This document shows, piece after piece, positions 41,043 through 53,179 of a DNA stretch of 64,000 nucleotides. The stretch spans positions 14,687 to 78,686 of the forward strand of contig CAWJBI010000007.1 of the NCBI GenBank assembly GCA_963841065.1. Reading direction: 5' to 3'. The notes below the pieces were generated by a model. It had not been told where the DNA came from. It did no database searches and saw nothing but the letters and a program-made list of their open reading frames with translations. The DNA comes from M0108 sp963841065. Lineage in GTDB: Bacteria > Pseudomonadota > Gammaproteobacteria > Chromatiales > Chromatiaceae. Made by a program: the position numbers and the translations under genes. Each line of letters starts with the position of its first letter. Position 1 is the stretch's first letter.

Positions 41043-42263
41043 ATGATTGCTGTTGACGAGGCCATGAGCATCCTGTCACGCGGGACCGAGGAGATCCTGG
41101 TGGAGGATGCCTTGCGCAAGAAGCTGGCTAGTGGCCGTCCCTTGCGGATCAAGGCGGGATTCGATCCCACCGCGCCCGACCTGCACCTGGGGCATACGGT
41201 GCTAATCAATAAATTGCGCCACTTCCAACAGCTCGGTCATGAGGTGCTTTTCCTGATTGGCGACTTCACCGGCATGATTGGCGATCCCACGGGTAAGAAT
41301 GTCACCCGCAAGGCCCTGAGCCGCGACGAGGTCCTGGACAACGCCCGGACCTACGAGGAACAGATCTTTTCCATGCTGAGCCCGGAGCACACCCTGGTGG
41401 TCTTTAACTCCAGTTGGATGGGGGAGATGCGGGCGGCGGATCTGATCCAGTTGGCGGCCCGTCACACGGTAGCCCGCATGCTGGAGCGCGATGACTTCTC
41501 CAAGCGCTTCAAATCCGGACAGCCGATCGCCATCCACGAGTTTCTCTACCCCCTTGTCCAGGGCTATGACTCGGTGGCCCTCAGGGCAGACGTGGAACTC
41601 GGTGGCACCGATCAGAAGTTTAATCTTCTGGTCGGGCGACAACTTCAGGAATCCTATGGCCAGGAGCCACAGGTCGTCATCACCATGCCTATCCTGGAAG
41701 GGCTGGATGGTGTCCAGAAGATGTCTAAGTCCCTCGGTAACTACATAGGGATCGCCGAGCCACCGGATCAAATGTTCGGCAAGCTGATGTCGATCTCCGA
41801 CGACCTCATGTGGCGCTACTTTGAGCTCTTGAGCGATGTCTCCCAGGGGGAGATTGCCGGGTGGCGGCGGTCGGTAGCCGAGGGCGTTAATCCTCGCGAC
41901 ATCAAGTTCCGCCTGGGCGAGGAGATGGTCTGTCGATTTCATGGCAAGGCGGCGGCGACCCGGGCCTTGGAGGACTTTATCGCCCGGTTTCAACAGGGCG
42001 CCATGCCGGAAGTCATCCCCCAGGTCTCGGTCATGGCGAAGGGCGAGGGACTGCCAATCGCCAACCTTCTCAAGGATGCCGGCTTGGTCAAGAGTACCTC
42101 GGATGCCTTGCGCCTGATTGACCAGGGTGGGGTGCGCATCGACGGGGAGCGGTTGGGAGACAGGGGGCTGAGCCTCCAGGCTGGGTCCGTCCATATTTTC
42201 CAGGTCGGCAAGCGGCGGTTCGTGCGCGTGTCCGTGATAACGGCCCCAGGGTCGGCAATGTAG
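41043..42263 (+). CDS. tyrS: Tyrosyl-tRNA synthetase
   Basis: Class I aminoacyl-tRNA synthetase charging tRNA-Tyr, 406 residues from ATG 41043 (MIAVDEAMSILSRGTEEILV) with GGAGAG upstream; a TTG at 41037 is in frame. The HIGH motif is HLGH (48-51). KMSKS is present in DGVQKMSKSLGNYIGIAEP. The C-terminal S4-like tRNA-binding domain is LVKSTSDALRLIDQGGVRID. The HLGH/KMSKS variant and length correspond to the TyrZ-type bacterial subfamily. It is the last protein gene before the rRNA operon. Confidence 0.96.
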   Translation: MIAVDEAMSILSRGTEEILVEDALRKKLASGRPLRIKAGFDPTAPDLHLGHTVLINKLRHFQQLGHEVLFLIGDFTGMIGDPTGKNVTRKALSRDEVLDNARTYEEQIFSMLSPEHTLVVFNSSWMGEMRAADLIQLAARHTVARMLERDDFSKRFKSGQPIAIHEFLYPLVQGYDSVALRADVELGGTDQKFNLLVGRQLQESYGQEPQVVITMPILEGLDGVQKMSKSLGNYIGIAEPPDQMFGKLMSISDDLMWRYFELLSDVSQGEIAGWRRSVAEGVNPRDIKFRLGEEMVCRFHGKAAATRALEDFIARFQQGAMPEVIPQVSVMAKGEGLPIANLLKDAGLVKSTSDALRLIDQGGVRIDGERLGDRGLSLQAGSVHIFQVGKRRFVRVSVITAPGSAM

Positions 42264-42478
42264 GGTTAAGTCAGCTGCAGAATTGGATATCCTGGCTCCG
42301 AGGTCAGTCCCCGGCCGGCGCCGGACCGGTAGGCGAATCCGGGTAAGTGCCATGGGGGTGAATCCGCGCCCTGTTGCGGGCCTGGTGCCTCATCGGGAGG
42401 TGGTGCCCTAGCCGCCGTCTGCAAGCGGGATAAAGCCGCGTTGCCTGACGGGCCCCCGGGGTGATCCCCCGGTACTGC
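42264..42478. other. Intergenic stretch between tyrS and the rRNA promoters
   Basis: No ORF or RNA gene seen. G/C-rich with several short inverted repeats (for example CCCCCGGGGTGATCCCCCGG near 42453-42472). It may hold the tyrS terminator and upstream activating sites (UP/Fis type) for the rRNA promoters, but no consensus is clear. Confidence 0.35.
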
Positions 42479-42506
42479 TTGACAGTCGCAGTTAACCCGC
42501 TAGAAT
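42479..42506 (+). promoter_or_regulatory. rRNA operon promoter P1
   Basis: TTGACA (42479-42484), 16-base spacer, TAGAAT (42501-42506), followed by a G/C-rich discriminator GCGCCGC, the form expected of stringently controlled rRNA promoters. It lies 330 bases upstream of the 16S start. Confidence 0.8.
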
Positions 42507-42629
42507 GCGCCGCTTCCCGCCGGGCCAGGGAGGTCCCGGAGCGTACGAGCGGGAGCGCCAGGAGTAGCAACGGGCGTCAGGGAGGAGGGACCGCGCCGGA
42601 CGCGCGGCACGCCGACAGCCCCAAGGGGC

Positions 42630-42657
42630 TTGACAGCCCCCCGCCAACCTGTAGAAT
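42630..42657 (+). promoter_or_regulatory. rRNA operon promoter P2
   Basis: TTGACA (42630-42635), 16-base spacer, TAGAAT (42652-42657), the same hexamers and spacing as P1, 151 bases downstream. The -35 lies inside the inverted repeat GGGGCT-TGAC-AGCCCC (42625-42640). Confidence 0.78.
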
Positions 42658-42699
42658 AGGCGGTCTTCCCTGAAGGGAAGCGTTACCGCAAGGTAACCA

Positions 42700-42711
42700 G
42701 CTCATTAACAA
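42700..42711 (+). promoter_or_regulatory. boxA antitermination element in the 16S leader
   Basis: GCTCATTAACAA, close to E. coli rrn boxA (TGCTCTTTAACA), in the leader after P2. The identical 12-mer recurs before 23S at 44689-44700. Expected to bind NusB/S10 for rRNA antitermination. Confidence 0.75.
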
Positions 42712-42811
42712 ACTGTTCGGATAACTTGTGTGGGTGCTTCGTTGGCGCCGAGCGATCGGCCTAAACGACGGAGCATCTTTGAAAAAAGATCAACTGTCGC
42801 GCAAAGGATAG

Positions 42812-42828
42812 GCTCTCGTTTCGAGAGC
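42812..42828 (+). other. Leader hairpin next to the 16S 5' end
   Basis: GCTCTCG / CGAGAGC with a TTT loop (42812-42828), ending 7 bases before the 16S 5' end. Likely part of the precursor processing structure. Confidence 0.6.
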
Positions 42829-42835
42829 AAGTCAT

Positions 42836-44371
<1,536 letters not shown>

Positions 44372-44455
44372 AAGCACACGCCGAGACCAGAGTGTCGGCG
44401 AAGCCCCCACACAAGTCATCCGAACACCGCGTCCGCGGGCCCCAGGTCCAGCACC

Positions 44456-44532
<77 letters not shown>

Positions 44533-44537
44533 TCCAC

Positions 44538-44613
44538 GGGGCCATAGCTCAGCTGGGAGAGCGCCTGCTTTGCAAGCAGGAAGTCGGGAGTTCGAACCTC
44601 CCTGGCTCCACCA
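44538..44613 (+). tRNA. tRNA-Ala (TGC anticodon)
   Basis: 76 bases including CCA. Acceptor GGGGCCA / TGGCTCC (with one G-T pair), D-loop TAGCTCAGCTGGGAGAGC, anticodon loop TTTGCAA with TGC at 44571-44573, T arm GGGAGTTCGAACCTCCC. It begins 5 bases after tRNA-Ile, so both are cut from one spacer transcript. Confidence 0.97.
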
Positions 44614-44639
44614 CCCCCGGACGCCCTGGCCCAGAAGTC

Positions 44640-44685
44640 AAGCCCCGAGTCCGGCGTGCCGGCCTCGGGGCTTTGCTTCGGCAAA
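44640..44685 (+). other. Strong hairpin pair in the tRNA-Ala to 23S spacer
   Basis: AAGCCCCGAG (44640-44649) pairs with CTCGGGGCTT (44664-44673), enclosing CCGG-CGTG-CCGG. A second hairpin TTTGC-TTCG-GCAAA (44672-44685) overlaps its 3' end. It resembles a terminator without a T run; rRNA antitermination or processing may act here. A boxA copy follows 4 bases later. Confidence 0.6.
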
Positions 44686-44688
44686 CCC

Positions 44689-44700
44689 GCTCATTAACAA
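44689..44700 (+). promoter_or_regulatory. boxA antitermination element before 23S
   Basis: GCTCATTAACAA, identical to the leader copy at 42700-42711. E. coli rrn operons likewise carry a boxA in the 16S-23S spacer. Confidence 0.75.
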
Positions 44701-44791
44701 TTTAGAGAGATCGTAAGGCACCTGTTAGCAGTCATGCTGACAGGACACGTAACCATGTTGCCCTTGAGTCCCAGAACGTTTGGGGTTAGAG

Positions 44792-47680
<2,889 letters not shown>

Positions 47681-47778
47681 CTAACACCCAAGCGCTTTGC
47701 GCGGGGTGGGGACGTGTCCCTCACGCCAACGATCTCTCTATTCACCGGGGGGTGGCCCACCGCCACCTCCTACCCTTT

Positions 47779-47897
47779 TCCCTGGCGGCCATGGAGCACT
47801 GGCACCACCTGATCCCATCCCGAACTCAGAAGTGAAACGGTGTATCGCCGATGATAGTGTGGGGCCTCCCCATGTGAAAGTAGGTCACCGCCAGGAC
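47779..47897 (+). rRNA. rrf: 5S ribosomal RNA
   Basis: About 119 bases from TCCCTGGCGGCC to CGCCAGGAC. The core CCCATCCCGAACTCAGAAG, GTGTGGGGCCTCCCCATG and terminal helix CTGGCGG/CCGCCAG are conserved. Exact ends are uncertain by 1-2 bases. Last gene of the operon, followed by a terminator. Confidence 0.95.
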
Positions 47898-47905
47898 CTT
47901 TTCTC

Positions 47906-47937
47906 AACCCCGCCTTCCTCCCGAAGGCGGGGTTTTT
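47906..47937 (+). terminator. Rho-independent terminator of the rRNA operon
   Basis: Perfect 12-bp stem AACCCCGCCTTC (47906-47917) / GAAGGCGGGGTT (47923-47934), loop CTCCC, then TTT completing a run of five T. It lies right after 5S. Confidence 0.93.
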
Positions 47938-48210
47938 CGTTGGGTCCCGGATAACTGTTGACCCAGGGGGTTCCCCAGCGCGACGCCCAGGACCCTACCA
48001 GGAAACAGCCCTGGGCGCGGTTGCGGTATGACCCCGGTGCCAGTCAAGGGTTGGCGAAATCGGGGAGTCCGCTGTGCCAAGAGGATCAAGCCCAGCCTGA
48101 GGCCCCAGAGGCGTGGCTGGGCCGGTCTGGACGGGCCACGCTAAAATAACCAGGGGACGATGTCCGCAAAGCGAGTGGCAAAGTGGATCTGCAGGCCGTG
48201 ACGGAGATAT
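47938..48210. other. Gene-free region between the rRNA terminator and the 48211 gene
   Basis: I see no tRNA, further rRNA or ORF of substance. A short palindromic segment (GGTCCCGGATAACTGTTGACC near 47943) shows nothing specific. It probably contains the promoter for the next gene: AATAACCAGGGG near 48145 is A/T-richer, but no clear hexamers are present. Confidence 0.3.
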
Positions 48211-48690
48211 ATGAAGACGAAATTAGTTTGGTTATCTTTAGGGGCCTTAGCCATCGGCATGATTGTCCTTTCTCTTTACAGGGTCTGGCCAATCCTTTTC
48301 CCACAAGTCGTTGCCATCGCCCCCTTGCTTCCTAGTTGTGATCTGCGCCGGGGTCCCTGCACGGGTAGCTTGCCGGAGGGCGGCAAAGTCCGTTTTGAGA
48401 TCGAACCGCGCTCGCTACCTGTCCTCCAGCCCCTGGCTTTGAGGGTTCGTATCGAAGGTCTTGGGGCCCGTGCCGTTGAGGTTGATTTCGCGGGCACGGA
48501 CATGAATATGGGCTATAACCGGGTCCAGCTAGAGGCGGCGGGTTCTGGCGACTGGCAAGGTCAGGTGATCCTCCCCACTTGTGTGCGCAACCGCATGAAT
48601 TGGGAGGCGAAGGTCCTTCTCACCACGGATCTCGGTCTCATGGCCGTGCCATTCCGCTTCGCCACCTTCAGTTCACCCCCCGAAGGATGA
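48211..48690 (+). CDS. Membrane-anchored protein of unknown function, perhaps FixH/YtkA-like
   Basis: 159 residues. One N-terminal hydrophobic helix (about 4-24, LVWLSLGALAIGMIVLSLYR), so periplasmic with an anchor or uncleaved signal. The outer part has LPSCDLRRGPCTGSLPEGGK with a Cys pair, LQPLALRVRIEGLGARAVEV, AGTDMNMGYNRVQLEAAGSG, WQGQVILPTCVRNRMNWEAK and VPFRFATF. An Ig-like strand pattern with Met-Asn-Met-Gly recalls YtkA/FixH-like domains that can bind copper, but this is a guess by eye. ATG 48211 follows GGAGATAT. Confidence 0.6.
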   Translation: MKTKLVWLSLGALAIGMIVLSLYRVWPILFPQVVAIAPLLPSCDLRRGPCTGSLPEGGKVRFEIEPRSLPVLQPLALRVRIEGLGARAVEVDFAGTDMNMGYNRVQLEAAGSGDWQGQVILPTCVRNRMNWEAKVLLTTDLGLMAVPFRFATFSSPPEG

Positions 48691-48805
48691 CGGTAAAGGC
48701 TTCGCGTCGCTGCTTCCGGTAGAATTCGCCTCACCCTGGCCATCATTGGGCTCGGCTTTATTTGCCAGCCAATTGACGGCACCCGCTTACCTGTCGGAGA
48801 CCACC

Positions 48806-50653
48806 ATGCCCCGTTATCGCTCCCGCACTACGACCGAAGGTCGCAACATGGCTGGCGCTCGCGCCCTGTGGCGCGCCACGGGCATGACCGATGCGGACTT
48901 TCAAAAACCTATCATTGCTGTCGCCAATTCCTTCACCCAATTCGTCCCGGGGCATGTCCATCTCAAGGACATGGGGCAGTTGGTAGCCCGTGAAATCGAG
49001 CGGGCAGGTGGCGTGGCGAAGGAATTCAATACCATCGCCATTGATGATGGCATCGCGATGGGACATGGCGGCATGCTCTATTCACTGCCGTCACGCGACC
49101 TCATCGCTGACTCAGTGGAATTCATGGTCAATGCCCACTGCGCCGATGCCTTGGTCTGCATCTCCAATTGCGACAAGATCACACCCGGCATGTTGATGGC
49201 CGCCCTGCGCCTCAACATCCCCGTCGTCTTCGTTTCTGGCGGCCCCATGGAGGCGGGGAAGGTTATACGTCAAGGGTCCGAGATCCATCTCGATCTGGTT
49301 GACGCCATGGTGGCGGCGGCCAACCCAGGGGAGAGCGACGCCCAGGTCCAGGAATACGAGCGTTCCGCCTGCCCCACCTGCGGCTCCTGCTCCGGCATGT
49401 TTACCGCCAACTCTATGAATTGTCTAACAGAGGCTCTGGGGCTGAGCCTTCCCGGCAATGGGACCCTGGTGGCGACGCACGCCGATCGCGAGTCCCTCTT
49501 TCTCGAAGCGGGGCGCTTGGTGGTAGACCTCGCCCGTCGCTGGTACGAACAGGATGATGCCAGCGTTCTGCCCCGGTCCATCGCCAACTTCCAGGCCTTC
49601 GAGAATGCCATGAGCCTGGATATTGCCATGGGCGGCTCCACCAATACCGTGCTGCATTTACTGGCCGCCGCCCATGAAGCCGGGGTGGATTTCACCATGA
49701 GCGATATCGACCGGCTCAGTCGCAAGGTTCCCAACCTGTGCAAGGTCGCCCCCTCGACCCCGAAGTACCATGTGGAGGATGTCCATCGCGCCGGGGGCAT
49801 CATGGCCATTTTGGGGGAGATGGACCGAGCGGGGCTTCTCCATCGCGAGGTTTCAACCGTCCATGCCGAAAGTCTCGGCGCGGCATTGGCTCGCTGGGAC
49901 ATCAATGGCCATGGGAGTGAGGAGGCGAGGTCCCGTTTTCTAGCTGCTCCCGGTGGGGTCCCAACTCAAGTGGCCTTCAGTCAGAATGCCCGCTGGCCGA
50001 GTCTGGATCTTGATCGCGCCCACGGCTGCATCCGCGATCTTGAGCACGCCTATAGTCGCGACGGGGGTCTGGCCGTGCTTTTTGGAAATCTCGCGGAGCA
50101 GGGCTGTATCGTTAAGACGGCGGGGGTGGATACCTCTATCCTGACCTTTACCGGGCCAGCGCGCATCTTTGAAAGCCAGGATGATGCGGTCGAAGCCATT
50201 CTGGCCGACCAGGTCCGGGAGGGTGATGTGGTTCTGATCCGCTACGAAGGCCCCATGGGTGGCCCCGGCATGCAGGAAATGCTCTATCCGACCAGCTATC
50301 TCAAATCCAAGGGGCTTGGCAAGGCCTGTGCCCTCATTACGGATGGGCGCTTCTCCGGCGGCACCTCCGGCCTATCCATCGGTCATGTGTCCCCGGAGGC
50401 CGCCGGGGGTGGGACCATTGGCCTGGTGGCGGAGGGCGATCTCATTGCCATCGATATCCCCAATCGACGCATCGATCTGCGGGTCTCCGCCGAGGAGCTG
50501 GAGCAAAGGCGTCAGGCGATGGAGGCCAAAGGGGCCTCGGCCTGGCATCCCGTTTCGCGGCAGCGTCAGGTCTCCCAGGCCTTGCAAGCCTACGCCGCCA
50601 TGACTACCAGCGCCGCTCACGGGGCCGTTCGGGATCTCTCCCGGCTGAAGTGA
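48806..50653 (+). CDS. ilvD: Dihydroxy-acid dehydratase
   Basis: Fe-S dehydratase of branched-chain amino acid synthesis, 615 residues from ATG 48806 (MPRYRSRTTTEGRNMAGARA); the frame opens at 48746. Cluster cysteines are in ISNCDKITPGM and SACPTCGSCSGMFTANSMNC. IDDGIAMGHGGMLYSLPSRD and the C-terminal LITDGRFSGGTSGLSIGHVS are characteristic. Length and motifs agree with the E. coli-type enzyme. It is functionally tied to the acetolactate synthase-like gene about 16 kb away, though not linked in an operon. Convergent with pckA. Confidence 0.97.
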   Translation: MPRYRSRTTTEGRNMAGARALWRATGMTDADFQKPIIAVANSFTQFVPGHVHLKDMGQLVAREIERAGGVAKEFNTIAIDDGIAMGHGGMLYSLPSRDLIADSVEFMVNAHCADALVCISNCDKITPGMLMAALRLNIPVVFVSGGPMEAGKVIRQGSEIHLDLVDAMVAAANPGESDAQVQEYERSACPTCGSCSGMFTANSMNCLTEALGLSLPGNGTLVATHADRESLFLEAGRLVVDLARRWYEQDDASVLPRSIANFQAFENAMSLDIAMGGSTNTVLHLLAAAHEAGVDFTMSDIDRLSRKVPNLCKVAPSTPKYHVEDVHRAGGIMAILGEMDRAGLLHREVSTVHAESLGAALARWDINGHGSEEARSRFLAAPGGVPTQVAFSQNARWPSLDLDRAHGCIRDLEHAYSRDGGLAVLFGNLAEQGCIVKTAGVDTSILTFTGPARIFESQDDAVEAILADQVREGDVVLIRYEGPMGGPGMQEMLYPTSYLKSKGLGKACALITDGRFSGGTSGLSIGHVSPEAAGGGTIGLVAEGDLIAIDIPNRRIDLRVSAEELEQRRQAMEAKGASAWHPVSRQRQVSQALQAYAAMTTSAAHGAVRDLSRLK

Positions 50654-50693
50654 GGCGGGGGTCCCCTTAAGACCATCTGAAATTGCGGGGCAT

Positions 50694-50723
50694 CCGGAGG
50701 CGAGCCGTGAAGGCCGCCTCCGG
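50694..50723. terminator. Hairpin between convergent ilvD and pckA
   Basis: CCGGAGGCG (50694-50702) pairs with CGCCTCCGG (50715-50723), with an inner GCC/GGC pair. It lies between the two stops. A T-rich run is lacking, so it may act as a bidirectional, factor-assisted terminator. Confidence 0.45.
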
Positions 50724-50743
50724 CTTGTCATCCTTGTGCTTCC

Positions 50744-52321
50744 TTAGACCTTCGGGATTTGAGCCAGGACCTCGCTTGGGAGACTGAGCTTGGCGGCGCG
50801 TTCGATGAAGAAATTCGCCAGGGCTCGCTGGTCCTGTTCAAAGGCGGTCTGGTCCTTCCAGGTCGAGGCCGGATCCAGAATCGTGGCGGGCACGCCCGGG
50901 CAAGTGGTCGGTACCTCGAAGCCAAAGACCGGGTTCGTCATGAAGGAGGCCTGATTCAACTTACCACTCTGAATGGCCCGGATGATGGCTCGGGTAACCG
51001 GGATATCGATCCGCTTGCCTACCCCGTATTTGCCGCCGGTCCACCCCGTGTTCACCAACCAGACGGGAACCTGATGCTGGCGTAACTTCTCCATGAAGAG
51101 ATTGATATAGGTAGCATGGGGGCGCGGGAAGAAAGGCTCGCCATAGAGGGCGCTGAAGACCGGTTCCGGCTCCTTGACCCCACGTTCGGTCCCCGCCACC
51201 TTGGCGGTGTAGCCCAGGCTATAGTGAAAGGCCGCCTGTTCGGGGGATAGCCGCGCCACGGGCGGCAGCACCCCAAAGGCATCGGCGGTGAGGAAGATGA
51301 TGCAATCCGGGTGTCCCGCCTTGCCGGAGAAGATGGCGTTCGGAATGGCCTCGAGGGAAAAGGAGGCCCGGCCATTTTCCGTGTAGCCGCCATCGTCATA
51401 GTCGATGTGTCGGGTGAGGGGGTCCCAGGCGACGTTTTCCACCGTTGTGCCATGGCGCTCGGTGGCCGCGTAAATCAGGGGCTCATCCTGTGCGGAAAGG
51501 CGAATGGTTTTGGCGTAGCAACCCCCCTCGAAGTTATGGACCCCGTCGTCGCCCCAGCCGTGCTCGTCATCCCCCAGGAAGAGGCGTTCCGGGTCCATCG
51601 ACACGGTCGTTTTCCCCGTTCCCGAAAGGCCAAAAAAGACCGTGACGGCCCCTTGTCGCCCCACGTTGACGGAGGCATGCATGGGTAAGACGCCCTGATC
51701 CGGCATCAGGTAGTTGAGGACGGTGAAGATGGATTTCTTGATCTCGCCGGCGTAACCCGTGCCCCCAATCAGGATTAGCTTGCGTGAAAAACTGATTAGA
51801 ATGAAGTCATTGGATTTTAGTCCCAACTCCTGGGCCGTGGGTTCGTCCAGACCCAGATTGGGTAGTCCGATGACGTTCCACTCCGGCTCGAACCGCGTCA
51901 ATTCCCCGTCCGATGGCAGGATGAACATGTTGCGCACGAACAGCGACTGCCAGGCGGCGGTACCGATAAAGCGCACCGGTATGCGATAACGCTCGTCGGC
52001 GCCAGCGTAAACATCCTGCACATAGACGCTGTAGGCGCGCACGTACTGACGGACCCGCTCGAAGACCCCGTCAAAGGACTCCTCGCTGATGGGCTGGTTG
52101 ATGTTGTTCCACGAGACGTTGTTATGGGATGTGGCGTCGTCGACGATGAAGCGATCCTTGGGCGAGCGGCCGGTATGCCCGGTCCTGACCGCGAAGGCCA
52201 GGTGGTGGAGCAGGTGCCCCTCGCGATTCTTCACCGCCTCCTCGACCAACCTGGGGGTTGGCCAACGAAAGCAAACCACATCCGGGTTGATGCCCAGATA
52301 ACTCAAGTCCACATTACCCAT
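50744..52321 (-). CDS. pckA: Phosphoenolpyruvate carboxykinase (ATP)
   Basis: Gluconeogenic/anaplerotic enzyme interconverting oxaloacetate and PEP with ATP, 525 residues. ATG 52321 (MGNVDLSYLGINPDVVCFRW) has a GGGAG site; the frame runs on to 52408 without conservation. Motifs: HTGRSPKDRFIVDD, LILIGGTGYAGEIKKSIFTV, PMHASVNVGRQGAVTVFFGL ending in the kinase-1a loop GLSGTGKTT, and HGWGDDGVHNFEGGCYAKTI (metal and oxaloacetate site). The ATP type is clear from these. Confidence 0.97.
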   Translation of the reverse strand: MGNVDLSYLGINPDVVCFRWPTPRLVEEAVKNREGHLLHHLAFAVRTGHTGRSPKDRFIVDDATSHNNVSWNNINQPISEESFDGVFERVRQYVRAYSVYVQDVYAGADERYRIPVRFIGTAAWQSLFVRNMFILPSDGELTRFEPEWNVIGLPNLGLDEPTAQELGLKSNDFILISFSRKLILIGGTGYAGEIKKSIFTVLNYLMPDQGVLPMHASVNVGRQGAVTVFFGLSGTGKTTVSMDPERLFLGDDEHGWGDDGVHNFEGGCYAKTIRLSAQDEPLIYAATERHGTTVENVAWDPLTRHIDYDDGGYTENGRASFSLEAIPNAIFSGKAGHPDCIIFLTADAFGVLPPVARLSPEQAAFHYSLGYTAKVAGTERGVKEPEPVFSALYGEPFFPRPHATYINLFMEKLRQHQVPVWLVNTGWTGGKYGVGKRIDIPVTRAIIRAIQSGKLNQASFMTNPVFGFEVPTTCPGVPATILDPASTWKDQTAFEQDQRALANFFIERAAKLSLPSEVLAQIPKV

Positions 52322-52635
52322 GGAAATCTCCCGTCTAGGATTGAGGTTTAGTAAATGGGTGTTCGCCCGGCACAACCTCACCGGCAAGATCGGGGCTGGG
52401 GCGAACAAGGAAAAAGACGCAATTCACACGCCATCCGATGAGTTGTGCTGGCACCAATAGGCCGAGGAACCAGATCCGGGTCTGGAGCCATGAGCTGCAA
52501 GGGTTGACATGAACGGAATTCAAGGCGTTAGGTAACAGGGTAACCGCTACCTTGCAGGCCGCGAAGGGACCAGAATGACCGGGTGACCAGGCCTCTGACC
52601 CGGCTGTTAGGGGTGCTAAGCATCCGTCGGGAATC
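52322..52635. other. 314-base gene-free region between pckA and queF
   Basis: Contains the upstream region of pckA (minus strand) and the 3' flank of queF. A direct repeat GGTAAC-AG-GGTAAC lies near 52531-52544. No confident promoter, terminator or RNA is visible. Confidence 0.3.
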
Positions 52636-53025
52636 TCAGGGCAGCAGTACCGGAGTCGCCGGGTTCCAGTCCGGAGCCCGGTGCTCGGCGACCACCGTGG
52701 TAAATATTCCGCCCCGCACGTTGAACTCGGCGGTCAGGCGCATGAAGCGGGGGAGGGTGGCCCCAACCAGATCCGCAAGCATCAGATTGGTGACGGCCTC
52801 ATGAAAGGCCCCTTGGTCGCGGTAGGACCAGACGTATAGCTTTAAGGACTTCAGTTCCACGCACAGGCGGTCCGGGACGTATTCCAGGGTCAGTTCAGCG
52901 AAGTCGGGCTGCCCCGTCTTGGGGCAGAGGCAGGTGAACTCGGGCACCCGGATGCGAATGGTGTAATCGCGGTCCGAGGCGGGATTAGGGAAGGTTTCCA
53001 GGGCTCGGCTGGGGGCGCTCGGCAT
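52636..53025 (-). CDS. queF: NADPH-dependent 7-cyano-7-deazaguanine reductase
   Basis: Queuosine-pathway nitrile reductase reducing preQ0 to preQ1; 129 residues, the short unimodular (YkvM-type) form. The catalytic Cys and neighbours are in VPEFTCLCPKTGQPDFAELT. The QueF motif reads VELKSLKLYVWSYRDQGAFH, where ELKSLKLY is the NADPH/substrate segment. The C-terminal FNVRGGIFTTVVAEHR completes the fold. Divergent from smc with 154 bases between the starts. Confidence 0.94.
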   Translation of the reverse strand: MPSAPSRALETFPNPASDRDYTIRIRVPEFTCLCPKTGQPDFAELTLEYVPDRLCVELKSLKLYVWSYRDQGAFHEAVTNLMLADLVGATLPRFMRLTAEFNVRGGIFTTVVAEHRAPDWNPATPVLLP

Positions 53026-53179
53026 GTCAGGCTCATGATGGTGCGAAACTCAAGGCAGCATTTTAGCAGACCCATCCCCCGTCCAAGCCAGCCAATCGCT
53101 TGGGGAAATACTTCGTCGCCCATTTCGCTCGGGGTCGCGCGGTTTTGCCCTGCAACCCTGGGTCCTGTATCTTGCGCCG

